Numbered from the stretch's first letter, positions 48,062-58,206 are shown. The stretch: DNA of 64,000 nt from Segatella copri (GCF_002224675.1 NZ_NMPZ01000005.1:1-64000), one strand, 5' to 3'. A program made the numbers and translations. The notes: a model not told the origin generated them from the letters alone.

Positions 48062-50962
48062 ATGACAAAACTGTTTACTTTATTTCTTGCCATGTTATTG
48101 TCTGTGGCATGTTACGGTCAGGAAAAGTTGACTATCAAAAGTCGCGTGGTAGATTCCAAGACACGTAATGACGTGCCTGGAGTCACCGTACAACTCTTAT
48201 CCTCAGACAGCACGGTTATTGAAACCTTGGTGGCGAACAACCATTGGACCCGGGATGATCAGGAAGGTTATTCCTCCATCTTTCAGTTTGACGTGCCAAG
48301 AGTAAAGGCTAACTATATCATTCGTGCCAGCTATCTGGGCTATAAGACATCGTATGTCAACATTTCCATAGGTGACCTGAGGAAGAGGGAGTATCTGAGG
48401 GAGCTTCCTCCTGTGGTGTTGCGCCCTGATTCGAAGATGCTGCAGGAGGTAAATGTCGTAGGAAGTAAGGTGAAGTTTTATCATAAGGGAGATACAGTTG
48501 TCTATAATGCCGATGCCTTTGTATTGGCAGAGGGCAGTATGCTTGATGCCTTGGTTCGGCAGATGCCGGGCGTGGAAATCAAGAAAGACGGACGCATCTA
48601 TCACAATGGCCAGTTTGTTGAGAATCTGCTGCTCAACGGCAAGGATTTCTTCAGAGGCAACCAGGAGGTCATGCTGGAGAATCTTCCCTCCTATACCGTC
48701 AAGCAGATAAAGATATACGACAAGTATGGCAAGAACAGCGAATTCCTTGGCCGGAAGCGTGAGGACGACAAGACGTATGTGATGGATGTCAATCTCAAGA
48801 AAGAATATTCCATCGGCTTGCTGGCTAACCTTGAGGGCGGAGCAGGTACGAAAGACCGTTACCTGGGTCGCCTCTTTGCCATGCGCTATACGGACCATTC
48901 CCGCATTACCTTCTATGGAAATGTGAACAATCTTAATGACAACAGAAAGCCTGGCCGCGACTCAGACTGGAACCCCGTTGACATGCCGAAGGGCGACAAT
49001 AGGGAGAAGCTGGGCGGATTAGACTATGCGGTGAGTGACAGAAACCAGAAGTTTGACCTCAATGGCAATGTGCAGGTGAGCCATTCCAATCAGGAAGTCA
49101 TTACCAATACCGACCGTGTGAACTTCCTGCAGAAGGGAAATACATTCGATTATGAGCGCCAGAAAGAAACCGTGAAGAATTTTCACCTGACAGCCGTCAA
49201 CCAGCTATACCTCGTATTTAACAACAAGGTAAACCTGCTCCTGAAGCCGGTATTCCAATATGATAAGTTCGACAGGTACAGCAATTATATTTCCGGCACA
49301 TTCTCCTCTATGCAATATGATGTCAGCCGGGAAATGCTCGATAATATTTATGCCGTCGGTTCGGAGAATCTGATCCGCCAATCCCTGATTAACAGATATA
49401 AGAAGGAGGGATTGGGCAAAGGCTATCAGATGGCAGGAAGTTTCAATGCGGTAAGCACGATCAAGCTCAAGGGCTCTGATGACTACATCAACCTGATAGG
49501 ACAGGTCTCCTACGATAAGCGCAAGGAGGACTTGTTCAACAAGTATGCCGTACACTATGGTGATGATAAGCAGGTGCAGAATTCCGGCAATCAGTACTTC
49601 AGAAACCATCCAGACCGGAACTTTTTCTATCAGCTGGGGGCAGCCTACAACTTCCGCTTGAGTCAGGCGGTAGAATTGTCCATGTATTACGGTTTTGGTC
49701 ATCGTGACAAGAAACGCCATTCTTCGCTTTATCTGCTGGACCAGCTGGATGGGGCGGAAGAGGAGAGTTCTTCTTCCATAGGATGGCTGCCATCGGTGGC
49801 GGAGTATGAACGCACGAAGGATAGAAGCAACAGTTATGTAAGTCAATATACGGAGGATGCGCATAGTCTGATTCCGTCTATCACATGGGATAAGGATACT
49901 GAGCATGGCAACTGGAGTGCACAGGCCAAACTGGGAATCGTACCTACCCGCCAGAAGCTTGCCTATGAGAGAGGAGAGGTAGATACAACCATCGTAAGAA
50001 ACACGGTGCTTCTTACCTTTCCCTTTACCCGACTGAGCTACTGGGTAAAGAATCACACGAAGGGATTCCAGCTGCTCTTCAAGGCAACCCCGAAGCTCCC
50101 TGATCTCCTGAACATGGTGAATATTCAGGATGCGACAGACCCTATGAATGTGAAGCTGGGAAACAGCAGCCTGAAAAATGAGATGTCTTATGACGTGAAT
50201 CTTCTCTTCAGCTCTATGAATATTGCCAGGCAGCGAAGCCAGAGCCTTCGCCTGGGCTACACCTATCGTGCAAATGCCCTGGCTATGGGATATAGCTATG
50301 ATGCCCATACGGGTGTCAGGAAATATCGTGCAGACAATGTAAATGGTAACTGGAATGCATCAGCTTCCTATAGTTTCGAGCAGCCGCTTGACAAGATGAA
50401 GCGACTGGCATTTGGAACCTGGACACGTGTGGAATACGTGAATAGCGTAGATCTGATAGGTAACTCTGAAGGCGCGGGTTATCAGGCATCCCGCAGCACT
50501 GTACAGACAACGTTGCTCGATGAAACCTTGAAGCTGGACTATAAGGTAGGTAGCTCTTCTACCATGGGCGTAAAGATATCCGCAGCCTGGAGAAATGTTG
50601 ACGGCAAGGCAATGGACTTCGACCACATCAATGCAGTGGATTTCAACTATGGAGCTACAGCCTCTTTCAATCTGCCCTGGCATATTCAGGTGGGTACCGA
50701 CCTGACCATGTATTCCCGCCGTGGTTACGAAGGAAGTTCTATGAATACCGACGATTTGCTCTGGAATGCCCGCCTTTCCTATACTATGCTCAAGGGAAAG
50801 CTGACGTGGATGCTTGATGGCTTTGACATCCTGGGCAACTTGAACAACATCACTCGTATGGTAAATGCCCAGGGTAGAACCGAGACATTTGTCAATGCCT
50901 TGCCACGCTATGCAATATTGCATGTGGCATATCATTTTAACATGAAGCCCAAGAAACATTAA
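48062..50962 (+). CDS. Outer-membrane beta-barrel protein with CarboxypepD-like domain
   Basis: This 966-residue outer-membrane protein has a signal peptide (MTKLFTLFLAMLLSVACYGQ) and a carboxypeptidase-regulatory-like domain (about 25-115, VVDSKTRNDVPGVTVQLLSS). A plug-like region with LQEVNVVGSKVKFYHKGDTV and LVRQMPGVEIKKDGRIYHNG precedes the barrel. It belongs to the TonB-receptor-like group without SusD partners. It starts right after the radical SAM/SPASM fragment, which raises the possibility that both came from one peptide-processing locus. It ends ahead of dispersed repeats. Ligand and partner are unknown. Confidence 0.8.
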   Translation: MTKLFTLFLAMLLSVACYGQEKLTIKSRVVDSKTRNDVPGVTVQLLSSDSTVIETLVANNHWTRDDQEGYSSIFQFDVPRVKANYIIRASYLGYKTSYVNISIGDLRKREYLRELPPVVLRPDSKMLQEVNVVGSKVKFYHKGDTVVYNADAFVLAEGSMLDALVRQMPGVEIKKDGRIYHNGQFVENLLLNGKDFFRGNQEVMLENLPSYTVKQIKIYDKYGKNSEFLGRKREDDKTYVMDVNLKKEYSIGLLANLEGGAGTKDRYLGRLFAMRYTDHSRITFYGNVNNLNDNRKPGRDSDWNPVDMPKGDNREKLGGLDYAVSDRNQKFDLNGNVQVSHSNQEVITNTDRVNFLQKGNTFDYERQKETVKNFHLTAVNQLYLVFNNKVNLLLKPVFQYDKFDRYSNYISGTFSSMQYDVSREMLDNIYAVGSENLIRQSLINRYKKEGLGKGYQMAGSFNAVSTIKLKGSDDYINLIGQVSYDKRKEDLFNKYAVHYGDDKQVQNSGNQYFRNHPDRNFFYQLGAAYNFRLSQAVELSMYYGFGHRDKKRHSSLYLLDQLDGAEEESSSSIGWLPSVAEYERTKDRSNSYVSQYTEDAHSLIPSITWDKDTEHGNWSAQAKLGIVPTRQKLAYERGEVDTTIVRNTVLLTFPFTRLSYWVKNHTKGFQLLFKATPKLPDLLNMVNIQDATDPMNVKLGNSSLKNEMSYDVNLLFSSMNIARQRSQSLRLGYTYRANALAMGYSYDAHTGVRKYRADNVNGNWNASASYSFEQPLDKMKRLAFGTWTRVEYVNSVDLIGNSEGAGYQASRSTVQTTLLDETLKLDYKVGSSSTMGVKISAAWRNVDGKAMDFDHINAVDFNYGATASFNLPWHIQVGTDLTMYSRRGYEGSSMNTDDLLWNARLSYTMLKGKLTWMLDGFDILGNLNNITRMVNAQGRTETFVNALPRYAILHVAYHFNMKPKKH

Positions 50963-50996
50963 TTTATGATTTACTCAAGTTTCGCATGTAAGCTCC

Positions 50997-51043
50997 ACAC
51001 GCCCTGAACCAACGGTCACCGGCCGAAGGGAAAAGTAAAGGGC
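50997..51043. repeat. 47-bp dispersed repeat, copy 1
   Basis: ACACGCCCTGAACCAACGGT begins a 47-base block that recurs at 62047-62093 with one mismatch by eye. At this copy a further pairing, CACACGCCCT with AGGGCGTGTG, makes a hairpin. The gap 50963-51306 holds this, the inverted repeat at 51179 and a promoter box only. Confidence 0.8.
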
Positions 51044-51178
51044 GTGTGGGATGTGGCTTATGGCACACCCTCTCTGTGCTCTGTCTTATACTAATGACCT
51101 GTTCATCATGGCATATAGGCTATTGTCGTTTCCCGTGAAGTGCGGAAAGAGATGCTAAATAACTGAAAGATGAGGAAC

Positions 51179-51233
51179 AAAAGTACTGATTTTATTCATT
51201 TTATCCATCGTATTGAATAAAATCAGTACTTTT
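51179..51233. terminator. Perfect 20-bp inverted repeat, terminator-like
   Basis: AAAAGTACTGATTTTATTCA (51179-51198) is exactly complementary to 51214-51233, with a 15-base loop and a T-run inside the right arm. It lies past the outer-membrane barrel gene and 36 bases before the relic's promoter box. Confidence 0.7.
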
Positions 51234-51268
51234 TTATTCAATACAAATGATATATTGAATATTTTTTG

Positions 51269-51276
51269 TATCTTTG
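51269..51276 (+). promoter_or_regulatory. -7 box of the AAA relic
   Basis: TATCTTTG lies 31 bases before the relic start at 51307. Confidence 0.55.
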
Positions 51277-51306
51277 CCTCGGTTTAATCAATTCATCAGA
51301 AGAGAA

Positions 51307-51498
51307 ATGAGAACAATTATCAATAACCAGAAAAAGGAACGGGATATTCTGCTTTCCCGTCCTTACCTTACACGTCATACCCAATATGATGCGGGGGAAC
51401 TCAAATGCTCTAATTTGACTATTGTTACGATGAATGAGGAAAGAGTAATTGAGAAAAATGGATATAAGGTCAAGGTTTTGCCTATATATAAGTTTTAA
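51307..51498 (+). pseudogene. Internally deleted DUF4143-type AAA ATPase relic
   Basis: The 63-codon frame joins the start of a Bacteroidota AAA ATPase (MRTIINNQKKERDILLSRPY, LTRHTQYDAG) to its end (LTIVTMNEE, IEKNGYKVKVLPIYKF). The roughly 300 residues between, including the P-loop and nuclease-like part, are gone. The deletion is in frame, and a promoter box (51269-51276) remains, so a peptide could still be made. The family assignment rests on both ends matching the pattern I know. No other gene overlaps it. Confidence 0.55.
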
Positions 51499-51624
51499 TG
51501 AGCGGCAACACTGCGGATGCTGATTCGCGATGGGTTTCCTTGACATTTGATGTTACCAAACGTTAAATGTAACCTATTCAAAGACATTTTCTACATAAAA
51601 ATGCAAAAAAAGGAAAGTTTTGTG

Positions 51625-51632
51625 TATATTTG
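51625..51632 (+). promoter_or_regulatory. -7 box of SusC2
   Basis: TATATTTG lies 56 bases before the ATG at 51688. It lies inside the longer open frame, which supports the later start. Confidence 0.55.
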
Positions 51633-51687
51633 TCCCCACTTTGCAGTCCTAATAAAAAGGGGCTCTAAAATCTCTAAACTTTATGAT

Positions 51688-54600
51688 ATGAAGAACGAAA
51701 AGAAAAAACAGAAGGAGAATATAAGGCTTCTCAGAAGCTATTCTCTGTGTGCGTGTATGATCTTTTTGGGTGGAATCGCTTTTCCTATGCCTTCAAATGC
51801 ATCTAATGCATCTAATGCAACTGAACTGGCTACCCAGCAGAAAGGCAAGCAGATTTCGGGTACCATAACCGATAGCCATGGTGTGCCTGTGATTGGTGCA
51901 ACCGTGCTCGAAGTGGGTACAACCAATGCTGCCATCACCGATCTGGACGGTCATTTCACTCTGAATGCACGTCCGGGTGTAAAACTCAAGATTTCCTATA
52001 TCGGTTTCAAAGACATCTTCGTAACCGTAGGCTCTACCAATGAGTACAACATCGAACTGAAGGAAGATACCGAAGCTATCGAAGAAATCGTAGTTGTAGG
52101 TTATGGTACTCAGAAGAAAGTAAACCTCACAGGTGCTATTGCCACCATTTCATCAGATAAGCTGGTCAACCGTACCAGCGCCAACGTAACCAACATGCTG
52201 GCTGGTCAGATGCCGGGTGTTACCGTTATCCAGAACAGCGGTCAGCCGGGTGCCGACGGCGGTCTGCTGCGTGTCCGTGGTCTCGGAACCATGGGTAACG
52301 CCAGTGCAATGGTTGTCATCGACGGTGTGGAATCTACTATGAGCAGCGTAGATCCTAACGATATCGAGAACATCTCTATCCTGAAGGATGCTGCGGCTTC
52401 TGCCATCTATGGTGTGCGTGCTGCAAACGGTGTGATTCTGATTACCACCAAGAAGGGTTCACGTGGCAGAGCCATCGTTTCCTATGACGGATACGTAGGT
52501 TGGCAGAGTGCAACCCGAATGCCTAAGTTCCTCGATTCATACGACTATGCAACCCTGATGAACGAAGCATACAGAAACGACGGATTGAACGAGCCTTACA
52601 GTCAGGATGCCCTGAAGAAATTCAAGGATGGTTCTGACCCGGATCATTATGCCAACTCCGACTGGTTGGGTACCTTGCTGAGCGAGAACGGCCTCTTCCA
52701 CAACCATCACCTGAGCATCAAGGGCGGTAGCGACAAGATTACCTACTCTCTGGCTATCAACTACCACGACAAGGACGGTTTGATAGAGAATACCAACTAC
52801 AACAAGTTCAATGTACGTGCCAACCTGGAGGCTTACATCAACAAGCGCCTGAAGGTTACTACCAACATGGCAGTATATCGCAGCGTGATGACTGCTCCAG
52901 CAGAAGGCATCGACAACCTGATGCACTACGCATTCCGCGAGACTCCAGTTACTCCTATCCAGTTCAAGAACGGCAACTATGCCCTGTTCAAGAACGAGCA
53001 TAACTCTGTAGCTTCTGCCCGAAACGGCGGAACCAGCAAGCAGATCAACAACAACTTCCAGGGTAGCCTGGGAATGGATCTCGACATCATCGACGGCTTG
53101 AAGTTGCGTGGTATTGCTGCCACCACATTCAACCTGCTGGATAATCCTACCCATTTATATACCCAGAGTTTCTACACAGCAGATTCTGATACTCCTGTCA
53201 AGACAACCCAGAACCAGCTGACCGAGTATGACGCCAAGAAGGTGGAACTGAACCTCCAGGCATACCTGGACTACAACAAGACCTTCGGTAAGCATACCGT
53301 AGGCGCATTGCTGGGTTACTCTCAGATTTACAACCAGATGCGCTACCTGCAGGCTTCACGAAAGAACCTGCCTAACTCAAATACACTCGACCAGATCAAT
53401 GCCGGTGAAGTGACTACTCAGACCACTTACGGTACAGAGACAGAATACTCTCTGCGTTCCGTATTCGGCCGTCTGAACTATTCATACGATGACCGTTACC
53501 TGTTCGAGGCAAACCTTCGCTATGACGGAACTTCCCGTTTCCCAAAGAACAAGCGCTTCGGTGCCTTCCCATCATTCTCTGTAGGATGGAGAATCTCAGA
53601 GGAATCCTGGTTTAATGTTTCTTGGGTAGATAACCTGAAACTCCGCGGTTCATGGGGTCTCCTGGGTAACCAGGACACCGTAAGCTCTAACTATCCTTAC
53701 CAGACTACCTACGAGTATGGTTACGACTACAGCTTCGGCAACACCCTGTATCCAGGTATTTCCATCTCCAGCACACTGGCTAACAGCGACTTGACCTGGG
53801 AGAAGACCAGCCAGTACGACTTCGGTATCGATGCCACCTTCCTTGGCAACAAGCTGACCTTCGGCTTCGACTATTTCCATAAGGAAACCCGCGACATTCT
53901 CCTGAAGTTGCCTATCCCTTATACACTGGGTGTAGGTGCTCCTATGCAGAATGCCGGAAAGGTTCGCAACTCCGGTTTCGAGGTGCAGGTGGGTCATAAC
54001 AACCGCATCGGTGACTGGACCTACAATGTAGGCGCCAACTTCAGCCGTGTATCTACCAAGATCCTCGACCTGAAGGGTGGTGACACTCCAGGACAGTCGG
54101 TAGGTGACCCATTGTGGGCTTACTATGGCTACGTATGCGATGGCATCTTCAAGGATGAAGCCGACGTGAAGAATCATGTTTCTCAGGCTACCGGAGCTCC
54201 AAAGCCTGGTGATTTGAAGTATCGTGACCTGGACAATTCCGGCTCAGTAGATAGCCGCGACCGTAAGGTATTGGGTTCTTACTTCCCAAAGATCAACTTC
54301 GGTCTGAACTTCTCTGTTCAGTACAAGGACTTCGATATGAGTGCCTTGCTCCAGGGTGCAGCCGATGTAAAGGGAATGCCAGTGCCAGAAATCAGATATG
54401 CATTCTACAATGGCGGTAAGGTGACCGATATTCACATGAACCGCTGGACCGAGAGCAATCCTAATCCGAATGCCGCTTACCCACGCTTGTCAATGAAGGA
54501 TTCTCAGAACCGAGTAACTTCCAGCTTCTGGGTTCAGGATGCATCTTATGCCAAGTTGAGAAACCTGCAGGTGGGTTATACCCTTCCTAAGCAGCTGACA

Positions 54601-54753
54601 TCCAAATATGGCATTAGCCGATTGAGAATATACAGTAGTATCGACAACCTGTTTACCATCACCAGCTTCGACGGCGTAGATCCAGAGGCAGTATCAGGCA
54701 ACTACTATCCTCTTACAAGAAATTATTCATTCGGAGTTAATGTAACCTTTTAA
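51688..54753 (+). CDS. SusC/RagA-type TonB-dependent outer-membrane transporter (SusC2)
   Basis: This 1021-residue importer of oligosaccharides has a signal peptide (about residues 15-40, with SLCACMIFLGGIAFPMPSNA) and a carboxypeptidase-regulatory domain (ISGTITDSHGVPVIGATVLE). A TonB-box-like IVVVGYGTQKKVNLTGA, plug (GQMPGVTVIQNSGQPGADGG, DGVESTMSSVDPNDIENISI) and barrel ending in TRNYSFGVNVTF follow. I chose the ATG at 51688 because the upstream codons give no signal peptide and cover the promoter box. SusD2 follows 13 bases later. There is no adjacent regulator; the HTCS upstream may control it too. Confidence 0.95.
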   Translation: MKNEKKKQKENIRLLRSYSLCACMIFLGGIAFPMPSNASNASNATELATQQKGKQISGTITDSHGVPVIGATVLEVGTTNAAITDLDGHFTLNARPGVKLKISYIGFKDIFVTVGSTNEYNIELKEDTEAIEEIVVVGYGTQKKVNLTGAIATISSDKLVNRTSANVTNMLAGQMPGVTVIQNSGQPGADGGLLRVRGLGTMGNASAMVVIDGVESTMSSVDPNDIENISILKDAAASAIYGVRAANGVILITTKKGSRGRAIVSYDGYVGWQSATRMPKFLDSYDYATLMNEAYRNDGLNEPYSQDALKKFKDGSDPDHYANSDWLGTLLSENGLFHNHHLSIKGGSDKITYSLAINYHDKDGLIENTNYNKFNVRANLEAYINKRLKVTTNMAVYRSVMTAPAEGIDNLMHYAFRETPVTPIQFKNGNYALFKNEHNSVASARNGGTSKQINNNFQGSLGMDLDIIDGLKLRGIAATTFNLLDNPTHLYTQSFYTADSDTPVKTTQNQLTEYDAKKVELNLQAYLDYNKTFGKHTVGALLGYSQIYNQMRYLQASRKNLPNSNTLDQINAGEVTTQTTYGTETEYSLRSVFGRLNYSYDDRYLFEANLRYDGTSRFPKNKRFGAFPSFSVGWRISEESWFNVSWVDNLKLRGSWGLLGNQDTVSSNYPYQTTYEYGYDYSFGNTLYPGISISSTLANSDLTWEKTSQYDFGIDATFLGNKLTFGFDYFHKETRDILLKLPIPYTLGVGAPMQNAGKVRNSGFEVQVGHNNRIGDWTYNVGANFSRVSTKILDLKGGDTPGQSVGDPLWAYYGYVCDGIFKDEADVKNHVSQATGAPKPGDLKYRDLDNSGSVDSRDRKVLGSYFPKINFGLNFSVQYKDFDMSALLQGAADVKGMPVPEIRYAFYNGGKVTDIHMNRWTESNPNPNAAYPRLSMKDSQNRVTSSFWVQDASYAKLRNLQVGYTLPKQLTSKYGISRLRIYSSIDNLFTITSFDGVDPEAVSGNYYPLTRNYSFGVNVTF

Positions 54754-54766
54754 AAACGAGTAGATT

Positions 54767-56317
54767 ATGAAATTGAAATATCATTTTTTGAGTGGACTGA
54801 TCCTTGCCTGCGGTCTGGGATTGAGTTCTTGCAACGATAGCTTCCTGGAGAGAAACCCAAAAGACCAGCTGTCTGACATATCTTTCTGGAAGACTGCGGA
54901 TGATGCAAACAAATATGCTACAGGTATCTACCTCTATCTGATAGAGCCGGAGAACCATACTATCATGACCGACTGCTATACAGACAATGCCATCCCGGTT
55001 CACGTAGGTGCTGAGCAGGGAGTCTTGTCAGCCGGTACAGCCGTATCGAGCAACCCTCACTTCCTGCAGCTCTGGCAGGCAGCTTACGAGACCATCCGCC
55101 GCTGCCAGATATTCTACGAGCACATCGGAGAAGTTTCCATGAACGAGAAGGCAAAGGCACAGCTTACAGCAGAGGTGCAGTTCCTCGAGGCTTTCGCTTA
55201 CCACAACCTGTGGAAGTATATGGGCGGCGTGCCTATCCTGGATCATCCGCTGCAGTTGAACGAGCCACTTCCAGCCCGCAGTTCTGCTGAAGAGACCTAC
55301 GAATATGTTGTGAAGCTCCTGGATAAGGCGGCTCCTAACCTGCCGGAAATCCGTACTGCTGCCGACCATGGTAAGGCTAGTGCCGGTGCTTGCTACGCCC
55401 TGAAAGCCCGTATGGCTTTCTACAACCACAAGTATGATGTGGCTGAAGCTGCAGCCGAACAGGTGATGCAGACCGGCAAGTTTGGTCTGTACCCTAACTA
55501 CGGCGACCTGTTCCAGCCTGTAGCAGAAACCTGCAACGAGATTCTCTTCGACCGCGAGTATGTCGAGAATCCTAAGAATGGCAATGAGGGTAGCGTGATT
55601 GGTCTGTTCTTCTCGCCATGCGACTTCGGTGGTTGGGAGGCTTTGTCTCCTACCCAGGATATGGTGGATGCTTATCCATGTACCGATGGCAAGTCTATCG
55701 CAGAGTCTCCACTCTACAACCCGGCCAAGCCATTCGAGAACCGCGATCCACGATTGGCCTACTCTATCTTCTGGCCAGGAACCACCTGCGGTCCGATGAC
55801 CTTTAACAATAAGTATATGGGTGACGGCAGCCATACCCGTACCGGATACTGCATGCGCAAGTACATCAATCCAGACAACTATGGAATCCAAAATTACGAC
55901 TGGACCAACTTCATCTACATCCGCTATGCTGAGGTGCTGCTCACTTATGCCGAGGCTCGCAATGAGAACCTTTCTGCTCCAGATGCCAAGGTTTATGATG
56001 CAGTGAACCAGATTCGCAAGCGTGTGAACCTTCCTGGTTTGGAAGAGGGTCTCAGCAAGGATCAGATGCGCGATGCCATCCGCCTGGAGCGCCGTCTGGA
56101 ATTGGCATTCGAGGGAATCCATCTCTTCGACACCCGCAGCTACAGGACAACAGAGAAGGATGTTACCAAGCCTGTTTATGGCATCGATCCTGACGGAAAG
56201 AAGATTCTGATAGAGACTCGCAAGTTCAATCCTAACCGCGATTACCTGTGGGCTATTCCTCTGAAGGAAATCGACTTGTCACAAGGTGCCTTGAAGCAGA
56301 ATCCTGGATGGGATTAA
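54767..56317 (+). CDS. SusD-like nutrient-binding lipoprotein (SusD2)
   Basis: This 516-residue surface lipoprotein has a lipobox (LSSC near residue 22), the TPR-like N-terminal region (AKAQLTAEVQFLEAFAYHNL) and the RagB/SusD region (LERRLELAFEGIHLFDTRSY, about 440-460), ending in LKQNPGWD. It forms the operon partner of SusC2, 13 bases downstream, and is followed by a terminator (56337-56383). Length is typical. The ligand cannot be read from sequence. Confidence 0.95.
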   Translation: MKLKYHFLSGLILACGLGLSSCNDSFLERNPKDQLSDISFWKTADDANKYATGIYLYLIEPENHTIMTDCYTDNAIPVHVGAEQGVLSAGTAVSSNPHFLQLWQAAYETIRRCQIFYEHIGEVSMNEKAKAQLTAEVQFLEAFAYHNLWKYMGGVPILDHPLQLNEPLPARSSAEETYEYVVKLLDKAAPNLPEIRTAADHGKASAGACYALKARMAFYNHKYDVAEAAAEQVMQTGKFGLYPNYGDLFQPVAETCNEILFDREYVENPKNGNEGSVIGLFFSPCDFGGWEALSPTQDMVDAYPCTDGKSIAESPLYNPAKPFENRDPRLAYSIFWPGTTCGPMTFNNKYMGDGSHTRTGYCMRKYINPDNYGIQNYDWTNFIYIRYAEVLLTYAEARNENLSAPDAKVYDAVNQIRKRVNLPGLEEGLSKDQMRDAIRLERRLELAFEGIHLFDTRSYRTTEKDVTKPVYGIDPDGKKILIETRKFNPNRDYLWAIPLKEIDLSQGALKQNPGWD

Positions 56318-56336
56318 TTTTTAGTTATTAAATAAG

Positions 56337-56383
56337 AAGCCTTCTATCATCGATTGCAACGGCAATCTGACGATAGAAGGCTT
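56337..56383 (+). terminator. Terminator after SusD2
   Basis: AAGCCTTCTATC (56337-56348) pairs exactly with GATAGAAGGCTT (56372-56383), 20 bases after the SusD2 stop. Confidence 0.75.
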
Positions 56384-56463
56384 TATTCTTACCTCGTTTC
56401 CACGAACCGGTATTTTAAGAGAGAGAGTTTCACTTTTTTCTCAGTTTATACCTCCAGAACTTA

Positions 56464-57372
56464 CTACTTCCTCAAAGAATTGGCTGTCAGTTCCAGAAGG
56501 CTCTGCAGATATTCATCGTCTGTATCCTTCTTCATCCCATTCAGCGAAGTGGCGCAGAATTTCTTCTCGTCGGCATTCAGCAACTTGCCATAGCCCTTAC
56601 AGAGCTTGATTATCTTGTTGGCTACACCCGTCTGGAGGGTACGTCGAGTTACCTGATTTCCCAAATAAGGGTATTGGTCTCTGGCATTCTTAAAGGCAGC
56701 ACGGAGCGTGTTGAGTTGCATGATAAACTCTGCCGCATCCTTTGGAGGAGTCATATCCAAGTCATAACTGCGAACCAGATTTTTGTTATACCTGATGTTG
56801 CCCAGAAAAACAAGAGAATCCAAACCCTGATCTGCTTTCATCTTATAAGTTGATGACTCTTTATAGGCTTGCGGATCCTTGGAGTAGAACTTATACACAC
56901 TGCCCAATACCACATCATTCTTTCCTGGATACCATACCAAGGCATAAACATATCGCATGGTAGAATCCTTGCGGTCACGGATATACTGCAGGTTATAGTT
57001 GCGGTCCTTGTGAGCACCAAACAAGTAGGTCGTGGAATTGTTATTGCCATATCCCACCCGATTCGTCTCAATGCTGGCAGAACCCGCTTTCTTGGTAAAA
57101 CTGATATAAGCGAGACGACTATTGCTCAACAAAGCCTTATGAAAGGTATCCACCATTTTCTGCTTCTTTCCGGGAACGGCGAACTCAAATCCCTTCATCA
57201 TACCTATATTGTAGGTATTCATCGTGGAAGAAGTAACGAGGTCGTCTTGCACCAAATCCTGTACGAATTTATCAAAAGCCTGGTCGATATCCGGTATAGG
57301 CTTCTGGGCATGGCAAGCCGAAGAGAGCATCATCAGGCAAGCCACAAATGCTAATTTAAAAGTTGTTTTCAT
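56464..57372 (-). CDS. Exported protein of an ECF sigma operon
   Basis: I do not recognise the family. The 302-residue protein has a signal peptide (MKTTFKLAFVACLMMLSSAC, probable cleavage near ACHA-Q at residue 22) and no other membrane segment. The body is mixed alpha/beta, with no catalytic motif visible. It is the last gene of a minus-strand operon with an ECF sigma factor and an anti-sigma-like protein, 27 bases after the latter. It probably acts in the envelope and could be a target or sensor of that system. Confidence 0.6.
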   Translation of the reverse strand: MKTTFKLAFVACLMMLSSACHAQKPIPDIDQAFDKFVQDLVQDDLVTSSTMNTYNIGMMKGFEFAVPGKKQKMVDTFHKALLSNSRLAYISFTKKAGSASIETNRVGYGNNNSTTYLFGAHKDRNYNLQYIRDRKDSTMRYVYALVWYPGKNDVVLGSVYKFYSKDPQAYKESSTYKMKADQGLDSLVFLGNIRYNKNLVRSYDLDMTPPKDAAEFIMQLNTLRAAFKNARDQYPYLGNQVTRRTLQTGVANKIIKLCKGYGKLLNADEKKFCATSLNGMKKDTDDEYLQSLLELTANSLRK

Positions 57373-57399
57373 ATTCTTCTTCTTTTTAATTGTTTCTTG

Positions 57400-58161
57400 T
57401 TAATAAACCTCTTGGTCACCACTCACATAGTCCTCATCATGCACATTCTCCTCGCTTTCGAACGAGGCACTGGCAATTTCGGCATTGAGCGACTGGGTCT
57501 GAAGAGCATTGATGAGATAGAGTTTGAAGAACATTTCGTTCTGCTGTGCCTCCATCTCCCTGAGATGCGCATCGGCAAGCATTTCCGGCTCAGCCAACAG
57601 AGAATCGGTAGCAATATTCTGAGCTATCCAAAGCTTTGGAGGAGCAGGAGCAAACAGATGCTGACGATATTTCCTCTGCTTGTGCTTCCTCGTTTTGGGA
57701 GATATGGAATCACCCGACTTTTTTATCTTTTCAGGCATGGAAAGATTGGCATCTGTCGATTTCTCCTCGTGGACAACAGCAGAATCAACATCCTCCTGAG
57801 TCGTTTTTCCATCGAGTTGAGCCATCTTCGAATCGTCCCGATGCCCTGTCTGTTGACCTATCCAAGGAATGGCAATCACAAAGAGCAGGGCGATGGATGC
57901 AGCCATACCTATCGGCAACCATAGGCGACGCATTCGTGCCTTAGTCTTCGGATGAGCATCTTCTACATGCTCCTCCGCCTCATGGTCCAGGGGCATCCCC
58001 TCATCGAAATATCCAAACATCAGCTGATATTCCTTCAAGTCATCGCTCACATCGGGATGCTGACGAAACCACTCCCCTAGCAGAGCCTCCTCTTCCAGAG
58101 AAGTCTCACCAGCCATAAATCGGTCGAGCAACAGTCGTATGTCCTTTTCTTTTTCGTTCAT
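57400..58161 (-). CDS. Membrane protein resembling an anti-sigma factor
   Basis: This 253-residue protein begins with a soluble N-terminal region, RLLLDRFMAGETSLEEEALL, that looks like a zinc-less anti-sigma domain. It has one membrane segment (WLPIGMAASIALLFVIAIPW, about residues 81-100) and a charged periplasmic-side tail ending in a Glu/Asp-rich stretch. It follows the ECF sigma gene by 45 bases and precedes an exported protein gene by 27. Position and topology suggest it restrains the sigma factor at the membrane. The family assignment is by context rather than a motif match. Confidence 0.65.
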   Translation of the reverse strand: MNEKEKDIRLLLDRFMAGETSLEEEALLGEWFRQHPDVSDDLKEYQLMFGYFDEGMPLDHEAEEHVEDAHPKTKARMRRLWLPIGMAASIALLFVIAIPWIGQQTGHRDDSKMAQLDGKTTQEDVDSAVVHEEKSTDANLSMPEKIKKSGDSISPKTRKHKQRKYRQHLFAPAPPKLWIAQNIATDSLLAEPEMLADAHLREMEAQQNEMFFKLYLINALQTQSLNAEIASASFESEENVHDEDYVSGDQEVY

Positions 58162-58206
58162 ATCCAGTTTCCTCCTTTATTGATTATACCTATTTATATA
58201 TAAGGG

